DNA of 64,000 bases from JACKCD01 sp041390905 (GCA_041390905.1 JAWKPA010000013.1:1302001-1366000), one strand, 5' to 3'; counted from the stretch's first letter, positions 53,272-62,367 are shown. The notes: generated from the sequence alone by a model not told the origin. Translations and numbers: made by a program.

Positions 53272-54729
53272 ATGAATGCCCCCCGCATTCTGCTTGCCCT
53301 GGCCGCCTTTCTGCTTATTTTGCTGGCCTGGTGGTTTGTTTTTGCTGCCCAAACAGGGCTAACCACACGCTACCTGATGCAAGACGGGGTGCCAATGCAA
53401 TTTATCTTCCCCAGCGACGGGGATGATTTGCCGGGGGTCGTGGTTGCCCACGGCTTTGGCGGTTCGCGCCAGCTCATGCTAGGATACGGCCACGTGTTGG
53501 CTCACGCCGGTTTTGGCGTGTTGCTGCTCGATTTTCCCGGTCACGGGGCCAACGCTACCCCCTTCAGCCGCAGCAACAGCGACAGCCTGCAACAAGCCCT
53601 CGCCACCGCCCGCGATGTGCTAATTCGCCAACCGGAAATTGCGCCGGGGGATGTGGCCCTGCTGGGGCATTCGATGGGCAGCGGGGCGGTGATGCAGGCA
53701 GCTATTGCCAACGAAGCGGAGTATGACGCCACGATTGCCGTTTCGCCAACTGATGCCCCGGTAACGGCCGTTTCTCCCCGCAACCTCCTCCTGCAAGCCG
53801 GGCAATTTGAGCCAGGGTTTGTCGCCAATGCCCAAATGCTGCTGGCCCAGGCCGGGGGGGAAAACAGCGACTTCGCTGCTGGCACGGCACGGCTGTTTGT
53901 GCAAGTACCCAGTGTGGAACACATCACCATTTTGTTTAGCCCCGTCAGCCACGCCGCTGCCCAGCAATGGCTGGAACGTGTGTTTGGCGTGCAGCGGGAA
54001 AGTGGCTACCAGGATGTGAGAATGGCCTGGTATCTGGTGCATTTGGGGGCGTGGCTGGTGCTGTTAACGGCCGTTTCCCCCCTTCTCCCCCACGACGAAC
54101 CCCGCAGCCGCAGCCGTCGCACCCCGCTGCACTGGCTCGGCCTGCTCATTGCCCCACCCCTCGCCAGCGGCATCCTGCGGCTGTTGGAACAATTCATCCG
54201 CACGGACAACCTCGCCAACATTCTGGTTGGCAGCACCCTGGGCATCTGGTTCTTCATCTTTGGCGCAATCTGGCTGCTGGTCGGCTTTCGCCCGCCTCGT
54301 TTCACCTTCTCCGGTGTATTCTGGGGGATCATCCTCTTTGGGCTGCTCTGGTTTGCCTTTGGGGCGCTGGCACAATTTGTCTGGCTGCCCTGGCTGCTCA
54401 TTCCGGCACGGCTGCTGCGCTGGCCGGCTTTGGCAGCAACCGCGTTTCCCTGGCTATTGGCGGCCGGCATCGCCCAGGCGGGCGGCAACTTTTGGCGACG
54501 GCTGGGCTGGTGGCTGTGGCAATCCCTGTTTATCGGCGGCGGCATCCTGCTGCTTATCAACCTCGTCCCCAATCTTGGCATTCTGATCCTCATCCTGCCT
54601 CTCTTCCCCGTTGTCTTTGCCATCCTCGCCATTGCCAATGCCGCCATTGACAAGCCGTGGGCCTACGCCATCGGCGGCTCCCTCTTTTTTGGCTGGATGC
54701 TTCTGGCCTACTTCCCGCTTACGGGCTAA
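53272..54729 (+). CDS. Membrane-bound alpha/beta hydrolase
   Basis: The ATG at 53272 gives a normal N-terminal membrane anchor (RILLALAAFLLILLAWWFVF); the frame extends upstream through a repeat. The hydrolase domain (residues about 45-250) has VVVAHGFGGSR, LLLDFPGHGAN and the nucleophile elbow LLGHSMGSG. The C-terminal half holds about six more hydrophobic segments, an unusual addition. It may be a membrane lipase or peptidase; substrate unknown. Its stop is 10 bp before lplA, so the two may be cotranscribed. Confidence 0.8.
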   Translation: MNAPRILLALAAFLLILLAWWFVFAAQTGLTTRYLMQDGVPMQFIFPSDGDDLPGVVVAHGFGGSRQLMLGYGHVLAHAGFGVLLLDFPGHGANATPFSRSNSDSLQQALATARDVLIRQPEIAPGDVALLGHSMGSGAVMQAAIANEAEYDATIAVSPTDAPVTAVSPRNLLLQAGQFEPGFVANAQMLLAQAGGENSDFAAGTARLFVQVPSVEHITILFSPVSHAAAQQWLERVFGVQRESGYQDVRMAWYLVHLGAWLVLLTAVSPLLPHDEPRSRSRRTPLHWLGLLIAPPLASGILRLLEQFIRTDNLANILVGSTLGIWFFIFGAIWLLVGFRPPRFTFSGVFWGIILFGLLWFAFGALAQFVWLPWLLIPARLLRWPALAATAFPWLLAAGIAQAGGNFWRRLGWWLWQSLFIGGGILLLINLVPNLGILILILPLFPVVFAILAIANAAIDKPWAYAIGGSLFFGWMLLAYFPLTG

Positions 54730-54739
54730 AATTTACCTT

Positions 54740-55723
54740 ATGCTTTTTGTTGATAACCAAAACATCACCGACCCGCGCCGCAATTTGGCGCTTGAAGAGT
54801 TTTTGCTGCGCCATGTGCAGGTGGAAGAGCCAATCCTGCTCTTTTATATCAATGAGCCGTCGGTCATTATGGGGCGCAACCAAAACAGCGCGGAAGAAAT
54901 TGACCCCGATTTTATCAAGGACAACGGCATCCATGTGGTGCGGCGGCTGTCGGGCGGCGGGGCAGTTTATCACGACCTGGGCAACCTCAACTTTAGCTTT
55001 ATTACCAACGCCCAGGAAGATTTGCACAATTTTGCCAAGTTTACCGACCCGGTAGTACGGGTACTGCGTGAATTGGGGGTGCAAGCGGAACTGCGCGGTA
55101 AGAGCGACATTTTTGCTGATGGCAAAAAGATTTCGGGTAATGCCCAATATGCCAGTGGCGGGCGCATGTTTAGCCACGGCACGCTGCTGTTTGACACCAG
55201 CATTGAGACGATGCTGCGGGCGTTAAACCCGCGCCAGGGGCAGATTGAGTCGCGGGCGGTGCAGTCGGTACGCAGCTTTGTCACCAATATCCGCGAGCTG
55301 CTGCTGGTTGACAACAACATTTACCAACTGCGGCAGGCACTACTGAACGGCATTTTTGGCGCAGAACCCATTCCGACGTATGACCTCAGCGAGGCGGAAT
55401 GGGCGCAGGTGGGGCAAATTGCGGCGGAAAGGTATGAAACGTGGGCGTGGAATATCGGCCGTTCGCCCAAATTTAACCGGCGCAAGGATGCTCAACTGCC
55501 GGTTGGCAAGATTGATGTGCGGCTGGATGTGGTGCAGGGGGTTATTGAAGGCGTGAAAATTTATGGCACCTTTTTTAGCCACCGCGATATTTTTGAACTG
55601 GAGAAGCAGTTGGTGGGGGTACGGTATGAACGAGAGGCATTAACGGCCGTTCTTGACACCATCAATCTCGCCGCCTACTTTGGTGATCTAGACAAACAAA
55701 CCTTTTTGGAGCTTTTATACTAA
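54740..55723 (+). CDS. lplA: Lipoate-protein ligase A
   Basis: LplA attaches lipoate to the E2 subunits of 2-oxoacid dehydrogenases and to GcvH. From the ATG at 54740 it has 327 residues: NLALEEFLLRH, INEPSVIMGRNQN, VVRRLSGGGAVYHDLGNLNFSF, the lysine in DGKKISGNAQ (K130) and HGTLLFDTS. The C-terminal accessory domain is present. The stop overlaps the sufE start (TAATG). The open frame upstream of 54740 has no homology. Confidence 0.92.
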   Translation: MLFVDNQNITDPRRNLALEEFLLRHVQVEEPILLFYINEPSVIMGRNQNSAEEIDPDFIKDNGIHVVRRLSGGGAVYHDLGNLNFSFITNAQEDLHNFAKFTDPVVRVLRELGVQAELRGKSDIFADGKKISGNAQYASGGRMFSHGTLLFDTSIETMLRALNPRQGQIESRAVQSVRSFVTNIRELLLVDNNIYQLRQALLNGIFGAEPIPTYDLSEAEWAQVGQIAAERYETWAWNIGRSPKFNRRKDAQLPVGKIDVRLDVVQGVIEGVKIYGTFFSHRDIFELEKQLVGVRYEREALTAVLDTINLAAYFGDLDKQTFLELLY

Positions 55724-56142
55724 TGCTACCCTCCCGTCTACAGGAAATTGTTGACGACTTTAGCTACTGCGTCGGCGAAGAAAAACTGGAATATCTGCTG
55801 GATTTGGCAGAGCAACTACCCGACCTGCCAGCCTGGCTAAAAGGCAAACAAGGTGACATGGATCAGGTACATGAGTGCATGTCACCCGTTTTTATCTTTG
55901 CCGAAAAACATCCCAACAACACGTTTTCCTTCCATTTTGACATCCCCCCGGAAGCACCCACCGTGCGCGGTTTTGCTTCGGTGCTGCAACAAGGCATGGC
56001 TGGCACCACGCTGGCACAGATTGAAGCCGTTCCCAACGAATTTTATCTGCAAATGGGGCTGCAATCGGTGCTAACAGGGCAGCGGCTAAACGGCATTAGC
56101 GCCATTCTAGCCCACATGAAAACGCTGGCGCGGGAAGAATAA
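55723..56142 (+). CDS. sufE: SufE-like cysteine desulfuration protein
   Basis: The 139-residue protein accepts sulfur from a cysteine desulfurase during Fe-S cluster assembly. Features are LQEIVDDFSYCVGEEKLEYLLDLAEQLPDLP, the active-site cysteine region DQVHECMSPVFIF (C52), ADAPTVRG-like APTVRGFASVLQQG and GLQSVLTGQRLNG. It is coupled to lplA by a 1-bp overlap. The pairing is sensible because lipoate synthesis uses Fe-S sulfur. Confidence 0.88.
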   Translation: MLPSRLQEIVDDFSYCVGEEKLEYLLDLAEQLPDLPAWLKGKQGDMDQVHECMSPVFIFAEKHPNNTFSFHFDIPPEAPTVRGFASVLQQGMAGTTLAQIEAVPNEFYLQMGLQSVLTGQRLNGISAILAHMKTLAREE

Positions 56143-56179
56143 GGTTTTCTGGTTCTTCAGGCATTCGTGGAGCCACCCC

Positions 56180-56217
56180 AAATTGTATTGTCGAGGCATG
56201 CCTCGACAATACAATTT
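56180..56217. repeat. Perfect 38-bp palindrome after sufE
   Basis: AAATTGTATTGTCGAGGCA is followed directly by its exact reverse complement. It lies 38 bp beyond the sufE stop, between convergent genes, and could act as a terminator or as a mobile palindromic element. The core TGTCGAGGCATGCCTCGACA resembles dispersed palindromes known from cyanobacteria in layout. Confidence 0.9.
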
Positions 56218-56274
56218 GTTCCGTCAACCCCATGATATCCCAAAGACCCGGTTTTTCCCTCAAGATTTACACAA

Positions 56275-56309
56275 GAAGTTCAACTTCTCGGAAGAAGTTG
56301 AACTTCTAA
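56275..56309 (+). repeat. AGAAGTTCAACTTCT nested hairpin, copy f
   Basis: Arms AAGAAGTTCAACTTCT and AGAAGTTGAACTTCT with the tail AAATGGGCAA. Lies between sufE and the ABC substrate-binding gene. Confidence 0.85.
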
Positions 56310-56366
56310 ATGGGCAATGTCTATGCCTGTCGGTAAAACCACATCAAGCGCACCTGTCAAGGACGC

Positions 56367-57449
56367 TTATTCCCCACCAGGGTTCAGTTCAACCGAAATC
56401 TTGCTAAAGCCAGCACCCGTCGTGTCGCCATCAATGCCTTCAAGCGCAGCGGCGGCCAGGTCGGTGCGGAAAGCACCTGCATCAGGGGCGGCGCTCAGCA
56501 CGCCACCTTCAATAGCAACATTGACCGTTTGGTCATACAGTGCCTGATCCATCACGCCAATGCCGTTGGGCGACGGCCAAATCAGAGCGTTGACCTCGTT
56601 AAGCTGCCAGCGCATGTGGCTTTCGCCTAGCGTTGGGCCGGCGTTTAGCACATGCTGCACACAGGCATCCAAATTGTCGCGGCAGAACATCCAGCCCCGG
56701 AACGTAGCTCGCAAGAACTTCTCAGCAATGGCATCGTTACCATCCTGGCTAATCCATGAGTCAGTAACCCAAACTGCATCTTGCAGCATCGCCGTGCCGA
56801 CCTGGTTAAAGTCAATCACATTGAGGTCTTCGGGCTGATACAGCTCGCCTGTCGCCGGGTTTTCTGCTTCCAGCACCTGGGCATACTCGTTATAGATCAT
56901 CGCCTCAGCCGCGTCAATTTCGCCTGTCAGCAGCAGCGTCATGTCAAAGGGCTGGATGACGATGTTGACATCACTTTCGGGGTCAAGTCCCTCTTTCCGC
57001 AGAGCGGCAAACACCTCATGCTCGTTACCAAAGTCCCAGACACCCACATTACGACCAGCCAAATCGGCCACGGAGGTGATGCCAGAATCCTTGAACGATA
57101 CTTCCAGGGTGCCGCTGCGCTGGTAAATTTGGGCAATGTTGACCAGATCGGCTCCGGCTTCGCGGGATTCGAGGGCTTTGGGAACCCAGGCGGTGCAGAA
57201 TTCGGCGCCGCCGTTGACGCATACCTGCTGTGGCACAATGTCGGGTGCGCCTTCGAGGATGGTGACATCTAGCCCTTCTTCTTCGTAGTACCCTTCTTCA
57301 AGGGCGGCGTAGTAGCCAGCAAACTGGGATTGGGCGACCCATTGGAGTTGGACACGAACGGCCGTTGGTTCCCCACCGCCACTGCACGCCGACAAAACAA
57401 AGACACCAAAAACAAGCATTAAGACAAACACAACCAATTGCTTTTTCAT
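56367..57449 (-). CDS. NMT1/THI5-like ABC transporter substrate-binding lipoprotein
   Basis: The 360-residue protein has a lipobox LSAC (C22) and the NMT1 family start VRVQLQWVAQSQFAGYYAA, then EEEGLDVTILEG, FCTAWVPKALESREAG and NVGVWDFGNEHEVFAALRKEG. This family binds pyrimidine precursors, riboflavin or related heterocycles. Its transporter partners lie just upstream on the same strand, and a dihydropyrimidinase follows, so a pyrimidine- or hydantoin-type ligand is a reasonable inference. Confidence 0.88.
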   Translation of the reverse strand: MKKQLVVFVLMLVFGVFVLSACSGGGEPTAVRVQLQWVAQSQFAGYYAALEEGYYEEEGLDVTILEGAPDIVPQQVCVNGGAEFCTAWVPKALESREAGADLVNIAQIYQRSGTLEVSFKDSGITSVADLAGRNVGVWDFGNEHEVFAALRKEGLDPESDVNIVIQPFDMTLLLTGEIDAAEAMIYNEYAQVLEAENPATGELYQPEDLNVIDFNQVGTAMLQDAVWVTDSWISQDGNDAIAEKFLRATFRGWMFCRDNLDACVQHVLNAGPTLGESHMRWQLNEVNALIWPSPNGIGVMDQALYDQTVNVAIEGGVLSAAPDAGAFRTDLAAAALEGIDGDTTGAGFSKISVELNPGGE

Positions 57450-57537
57450 CTTCTCAGAATCTCCTCAAAAGTTTTGTAAACAGTATTCGGTAAACGGTAA
57501 ATAGTTCGTTCGTGGGTTTGTATCACCTCCTTTAGGT

Positions 57538-57600
57538 TTGAGATTAGAGATTAGAGATTGGAGATTAGAGAGTGACAATCTCCAACCTCCAATCTCCAGT
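57538..57600. repeat. GAGATTAGAGATTAG hairpin family, copy 4
   Basis: GAGATTAGAGATTAGAGATT faces AATCTCCAACCTCCAATCTC. Lies between the permease stop and the substrate-binding gene. Confidence 0.8.
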
Positions 57601-57601
57601 A

Positions 57602-58393
57602 TTACACTTCCTGCCCCTTTGACCAGGGCGTGACCCACCGTTCCACCAGCAGCACAATGGTATACAGGGTGATGCCGATGAGGCTGGCGACGAGGATGGC
57701 GGCCCAGGTGTTGGCAAAGCGCAAAACGGCCGCTTCCTGCGTCACATATTTTCCCAAGGTGTTGCGTTCCGCGCCAAAAAAGTCGGCTACAATGGCTCCG
57801 ATCATGCTGAGGACGCTGGCGACGCGCAGGGCGCTGAACAGGTAGGGCAGGGCGTTGGGAACGCGCAGCGAGAGCAGCACTTTGAGCGGGCTGGCGGCGT
57901 AGGAGTGCATGAGTTCCAATGCTTCTGGCTGGACTTCGGTGAGGCCGCGCACGGTGTTGATGAGGACGGGGAAGAAGACCATGACGGAGACGATGACCAT
58001 CCAGGAGAATGGGTTGAGGGGGCCAAACCAGTTGAACATGATGGGGGAGAGGGCGATGATGGGGACGGAGTTGGCGGCGATGGCAAAGGGCATCATGGCT
58101 TCGCGCAGGCTGACAAAGCGGGCGGTGATGAAGGCCATGAGGATACCAACGGCCGTTCCCATCACAAACCCACCCACCGCGCTGCGCGTGGTAAAAAAGA
58201 TGCGCGGCGCAATCACCGGCCACTCGCTGATAAGCGAGGCGACGATGCTGCTGGGGCGCGGTAGCAAAAATTGCTGGATGTTGAACAGCCGCACCAGCAG
58301 TTCCCAAAGAGCCAACACCGCCACCGCCACCACAATCGTTGGCAGGTAGTAGCGCAGTCGTTCAATTAGTTTGGAGTCGTTGTGGGTTTGCAT
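57602..58393 (-). CDS. ABC transporter permease (NMT1-type importer)
   Basis: The 263-residue protein has about six membrane segments and the cytoplasmic EAA loop ALELMHSYAASPLKVLLSLRVPNALP that contacts the ATPase, typical of BPD_transp_1 permeases of the SsuC/ThiX type. It pairs with the second, longer permease at 59512 and the ATPase at 58718. The small nucleotidyltransferase gene at 58404 lies between this gene and the ATPase gene. Confidence 0.92.
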   Translation of the reverse strand: MQTHNDSKLIERLRYYLPTIVVAVAVLALWELLVRLFNIQQFLLPRPSSIVASLISEWPVIAPRIFFTTRSAVGGFVMGTAVGILMAFITARFVSLREAMMPFAIAANSVPIIALSPIMFNWFGPLNPFSWMVIVSVMVFFPVLINTVRGLTEVQPEALELMHSYAASPLKVLLSLRVPNALPYLFSALRVASVLSMIGAIVADFFGAERNTLGKYVTQEAAVLRFANTWAAILVASLIGITLYTIVLLVERWVTPWSKGQEV

Positions 58394-58403
58394 TCCTCAC
58401 CTT

Positions 58404-58718
58404 TTATGACATGAGGATGCCATTTTTTGCATAATCTGTGATTAAAGAGTTGCCTTCTTCCCATTCTTCAGGTGTAAAAGCAGAGGCTTCAATGGGGGCA
58501 GAAACTTCGTAGATAGCATCGGTTAGAATGTCAATTCGCTCCCAGTAGCTCTTGTTGACAAAGCTGGGTGAAATAACAACCAGATCGATATCGCTGTCTT
58601 CACGCGCCGTGTTTGTAGCATGTGAACCAAACAAAATCAGCTTTTCGATTTTTATATTGGCAGTTGTCAGGGCTTTTTCAAACTGTTTTACTGTTTTGAT
58701 AACTGTTCTTTGATCCAT
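58404..58718 (-). CDS. MNT-type nucleotidyltransferase-domain protein
   Basis: The 104-residue protein has the minimal nucleotidyltransferase motif LILFGSHA (G31, S32) and SDIDLVV (D43, D45), like MntA/MNT proteins. These act in HEPN-MNT toxin-antitoxin pairs, but no HEPN gene is adjacent. It overlaps the ATPase stop by 1 bp and lies 10 bp from the downstream permease, so it was inserted in the operon without disturbing it. Its role is unknown. Confidence 0.8.
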   Translation of the reverse strand: MDQRTVIKTVKQFEKALTTANIKIEKLILFGSHATNTAREDSDIDLVVISPSFVNKSYWERIDILTDAIYEVSAPIEASAFTPEEWEEGNSLITDYAKNGILMS

Positions 58719-59509
58719 TATTCAATCTCAGCCTGGAACGCATCGCGGAGGCTTTCACGAACGGCCGTTACATACCCATAATACGCCTCCGATTCCCGCG
58801 TTTCAAACAGGCGCGGGTGGGGCAGGTCTACGTTGATAATATCCTTGATGCGCCCCGGCCGCGCCGACATCACCACCACCCGCGTAGACAAAAAGACCGC
58901 TTCGGCAATACTGTGGGTCACAAACAGCACCGTCGTTTGCGTTTGCCGCCAAATCCGCAGCAACTCCATATTCATCCGGTCGCGGGTAAACTCATCCAGC
59001 GCCCCAAACGGCTCATCCATCAGCAGCAGCGGCGGCTCAAACGCCAGCGCCCGCGCAATCGAAGCCCGCTGCTGCATCCCGCCGGAAAGCTGCCCTGGAT
59101 AATGGTTGCCAAACCGCCCCAACTCCACCATTTCGAGCATCTTTTGCGCTCGTTGCTCCTGTTCGGCTGCCCCATACCCCATAATTTCCAGGGGCAACTG
59201 CACATTTTTCTTGATGGTGCGCCATTCATACAGCGTCGCCGCCTGAAAGACAAAACCATACTCCCGGTTCAGCCGTGCCTCCTGCGGCGATTTGCCATTC
59301 ACCACCACCATGCCGTTGGTTGGCTCCGTCAGGTTGGCGATGAGGCGCAGCAAGGTGGATTTGCCGCAGCCCGATGGCCCAATAAAGGAGACAAACTCTC
59401 CCGGCTGGATTTCGAGGTTGATATCTTTGAGGGCAACGACTTGTTCATCGCTGCCCACGTTAAAAATTTTGTTTGCCGCTGAGACAGAAATAACGGGTTT
59501 GTTGTTCAT
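58718..59509 (-). CDS. ABC transporter ATP-binding protein (NMT1-type importer)
   Basis: The 263-residue protein has Walker A GPSGCGKST (44-52), the signature LSGGMQQR, Walker B LLLMDEPFGALDE and the switch histidine in VTHSIAEA. It resembles SsuB/TauB/ThiZ ATPases. It lies 2 bp after the longer permease gene, so the two are cotranscribed. An AACGGCCGTT copy near the C-terminus gives TAVRES. Confidence 0.95.
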   Translation of the reverse strand: MNNKPVISVSAANKIFNVGSDEQVVALKDINLEIQPGEFVSFIGPSGCGKSTLLRLIANLTEPTNGMVVVNGKSPQEARLNREYGFVFQAATLYEWRTIKKNVQLPLEIMGYGAAEQEQRAQKMLEMVELGRFGNHYPGQLSGGMQQRASIARALAFEPPLLLMDEPFGALDEFTRDRMNMELLRIWRQTQTTVLFVTHSIAEAVFLSTRVVVMSARPGRIKDIINVDLPHPRLFETRESEAYYGYVTAVRESLRDAFQAEIE

Positions 59510-59511
59510 TA

Positions 59512-60837
59512 TTAGCGTTCTCGTGTGACGGTAAAACCGCGCAGGGTAACTTGTTCAACCAGACTGACAAGGCCAAAAAAGAGCATCCCCACCAGTGAGG
59601 CCATGATAATCGCCGCCCACAGCTTCTCCGGCTCCGAGGCGTAATTGCCGCTGGCGCGGAGAATGGCTGCTGCCAGCCCGTCGCTGCGGCTGGACGGCAG
59701 TTCGCCGACGATGGCACCGACGACGCAGGCGGTAGACGCGACCTTGAGCGCGGAAAAAATGTAGGGCAAGGCCGATGGGAGGCGCAGCTTCCACAAAATG
59801 GTGGATTTGGAAGCGGCATACGATTGCATCAGATCGAGCTTTCGCTGGTCGGGCGAAAGCAGGCCGCGCAGGGTGTTGATGGTGACGGGGAAGAAGGCGA
59901 GGTAGGCGGAGATGACGGCGACGGAGACGATGCCTTGCCCCAGCCAGGCGACAATCATGGGGGCGATGGCGATGATGGGGACGGTTTGGGAGGCGACGGC
60001 GTAGGGAAGCAGGCCGCGTTCCAGCAGCGGGTTGTGGGCAAATAGCACGCCCAGCCCAAACCCAAGCAAGCTGCCGACGACAAACCCCATAAACGCTTCG
60101 ATCCAGGTGACCCAACTGGCGGCGGCGAGGATGCGTACCAATAGCTGTGGCCCGTTGCGGCGGGCGGGCTGCAGCAGGGCTTCGGCAACGGTTTGCCAAT
60201 GGGGGAGTTTCCAAGGGAAATCGGTGAGGGGCAGGACGTTGCCAGTGGCGTTGCCGACAATTTTGTAGAGTTCCCAGCCAACGAGGATGGTGGCGATGAT
60301 GACGAAGAAGCCGAGTCGTGGGGAGACGTGGCCGGGGGCAAGGAAGGCAGCGAGTAGGCTGCCGATGATGCCGACGAGGACGAGGGTGTAGGCGGGTTGG
60401 CTGTGGGCGGGGATGTTGAAGAGGAGGAGGGTGTAGGCGAGGAGGAGGTAAACGGCCGTTTCCCTCCCTCTCTTTGGCCTTTTCCACACCACCCACGTCG
60501 CATACCCGGCCAGCCCGGCCACCGCCAGCGGCAACAGCCCCAGGATGAACCGCGCCCGCCCCAAAGCGGCCGTTTCACTCAGCACCCCACCCGGCGCGGT
60601 GGGCTTGGTCAGCCACACCAGCCATGATTCCACCCGTCGCTCTGGCTGCGTAGTTTGGTCGGCCACCCACAGGGCAAGCTGCCCCGGCGTGGAGTCCACC
60701 AGCGCGGGGTCGTCATTTGCCAGTCCAAACTGGCTGGCGGCGATGACGAGGGCGAGGAGGAGGAGGGCAGCCAACAACAGGAGAGGCAGCCAATTTGTCG
60801 GGTTGCTTTGTGGTTTTGTGGGCATGTTTTTTTGCAT
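59512..60837 (-). CDS. ABC transporter permease with extended N-terminal membrane region
   Basis: The 441-residue protein is longer than the usual 250-270. Residues 1-170 carry extra hydrophobic segments (LLLLAALLLLALVIAA and others); residues about 180-430 are the ordinary permease with the EAA loop LDLMQSYAASKSTILWKLRLPSALP. M5 is an alternative start. With the second permease it forms a heterodimeric channel for the substrate-binding protein at 56367. The function of the extension is unknown. Confidence 0.88.
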   Translation of the reverse strand: MQKNMPTKPQSNPTNWLPLLLLAALLLLALVIAASQFGLANDDPALVDSTPGQLALWVADQTTQPERRVESWLVWLTKPTAPGGVLSETAALGRARFILGLLPLAVAGLAGYATWVVWKRPKRGRETAVYLLLAYTLLLFNIPAHSQPAYTLVLVGIIGSLLAAFLAPGHVSPRLGFFVIIATILVGWELYKIVGNATGNVLPLTDFPWKLPHWQTVAEALLQPARRNGPQLLVRILAAASWVTWIEAFMGFVVGSLLGFGLGVLFAHNPLLERGLLPYAVASQTVPIIAIAPMIVAWLGQGIVSVAVISAYLAFFPVTINTLRGLLSPDQRKLDLMQSYAASKSTILWKLRLPSALPYIFSALKVASTACVVGAIVGELPSSRSDGLAAAILRASGNYASEPEKLWAAIIMASLVGMLFFGLVSLVEQVTLRGFTVTRER

Positions 60838-60849
60838 GGTGTTTTGCGG

Positions 60850-60941
60850 AATAGATGCGCGGATGACGCGGATTAAACGGATTCACGCGGATATTTTTTC
60901 TGATCCGTTTAATCCGTCCCGATCCGCGTCATCCGCGTTGC
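60850..60941. repeat. GCGGATGACGCGGATTAAACGG hairpin family, copy 2
   Basis: GCGGATGACGCGGATTAAAC and GGATTCACGCGGATA face ATCCGTTTAATCCGTCCCGA and TCCGCGTCATCCGCG. It lies between the permease and dihydropyrimidinase genes. Confidence 0.85.
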
Positions 60942-60948
60942 CATTTTC

Positions 60949-62355
60949 TTAAAGCACCTCCGCAAACGGCCGTCTACGGAGAAAACGGCCGTTTCCCGCC
61001 TGCCCCAGCCACCGTTCTCCATCCACAATCAGCTCCCCGCGCAGCAGCACCTGCGTCGGCCAGCCGCGCACCGTCATCCCTTCATAGACGTTGTAGTCGG
61101 TGTTCATGTGGTGGGTGGCGGCGCTGATCGTGTGTTCGTGGTTGGGATCCCACAGCACAATGTCGGCATCGGCGCCCACGCTGAGGGTGCCTTTGTGGGG
61201 GTAGAGGCCAAAGATTTTGGCGGGGTTGGTGCTGGTGATTTCGACAAAGCGGTTGGGGGTGAGGCGGCCGCCGTTGACTCCGTGGTGCCACATGACGGCC
61301 ATCCGGTCTTCGATGCCGGGCATGCCGTTGGGGATTTTGTCAAAGCTAGCCTGGCCGAGTTCTTTGCCGGGTAAACGGCCGTTAATCCCCCCCTCATACC
61401 AAAACGGGCAATGATCCGTCGAGACCACCTGTAGCGTATTGTTCGCCAGCGACCGCCACAGCACCGGCGCATCTTTTGGCTGGCGCACCGGCGGCGAGCA
61501 AACAAACTTCGCCCCCTCAAACCCTGGTTTCGCCAAATCCTCTTCAAATATAAACATATACTGGGTGCAACTTTCCCCCATCACCCGGAACCCCTTCTGC
61601 CGCCCCAGCACAAGCTGCTCCACCGCCTCTTCACACGTCATATGCACCACGTAGAGCGACGCGCCGCTGATGCCCGCCATCGCCACCGCCCGCCCCGTTG
61701 CCTCCGCTTCGGCAATGGCCGGGCGCGAGGTGGCGTGGTATTTGGGGGCGGTCTTGCCTTCGGCCAGCAGTTGGCTGGTCAACTCCGCCACCACGTCCCC
61801 ATTTTCGGCGTGGACCATAATCAGCAGCCCGTGTTTGGCGGCCACGTTCATGGCGCGGAACAGGGTGGTGTCGTCAATCTGGAATACCCCTTTGTACGCC
61901 ATAAACAGCTTCAGGCTGGTGATGCCCTCGTCCACGACGCTGGGAATTTCCGCCATCACGTCGTCGCGCAAATCGGTGATGGCGATGTGGAAGCCATAGT
62001 CAATCGCCGCTTTGCCGTTGGCCTTTTGGTGCCAGGTGGCAATGCCGTCGTGGAGCGTGCCGCCGATGGGCTGGATGACAAAATCGAGGTGGGTGGTGGT
62101 GCCGCCAAACGCCGCCGCCCGGTGGCCGGTAAAAAAGTCGTCGGAGGAGACGGTGCCGCCAAAGGGGAGTTCGAGGTGGGTATGGACGTCAATGCCGCCG
62201 GGCAGCAGCAGCTTGCCGCTAGCATCAATCGTTGCCGCGTCGTCGTCCTGCATATCCTGCCCAATCAGAGCAATTTTGCCGTTTTCAATCAGCATATCAG
62301 CCGCCACGGTGTCGCTGGCGCTGACCAAAGTGCCGTTTTTAATGAGGGTACGCAT
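60949..62355 (-). CDS. Dihydropyrimidinase / D-hydantoinase
   Basis: The 468-residue amidohydrolase opens the ring of dihydropyrimidines or hydantoins. It has the metal motif GGIDVHTHLELP (H58, H60), the carbamylated lysine in SLKLFMAYKG (K149), MVHAENGD, and STDHCPFWY. Substrate choice between dihydrouracil and hydantoins cannot be read from sequence. The neighbouring ureidopropionase-type gene upstream gives a two-step pathway. Two AACGGCCGTT-type copies lie in the last 20 codons and one in the middle. Confidence 0.92.
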   Translation of the reverse strand: MRTLIKNGTLVSASDTVAADMLIENGKIALIGQDMQDDDAATIDASGKLLLPGGIDVHTHLELPFGGTVSSDDFFTGHRAAAFGGTTTHLDFVIQPIGGTLHDGIATWHQKANGKAAIDYGFHIAITDLRDDVMAEIPSVVDEGITSLKLFMAYKGVFQIDDTTLFRAMNVAAKHGLLIMVHAENGDVVAELTSQLLAEGKTAPKYHATSRPAIAEAEATGRAVAMAGISGASLYVVHMTCEEAVEQLVLGRQKGFRVMGESCTQYMFIFEEDLAKPGFEGAKFVCSPPVRQPKDAPVLWRSLANNTLQVVSTDHCPFWYEGGINGRLPGKELGQASFDKIPNGMPGIEDRMAVMWHHGVNGGRLTPNRFVEITSTNPAKIFGLYPHKGTLSVGADADIVLWDPNHEHTISAATHHMNTDYNVYEGMTVRGWPTQVLLRGELIVDGERWLGQAGNGRFLRRRPFAEVL

Positions 62356-62367
62356 CTTTTTCTCCTG

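Noticed and set aside
57465..58307. 280-codon minus-strand frame overlapping the permease
   Set aside because: It is out of frame with the permease, rich in R, H and P, without membrane segments, so it is a shadow frame.
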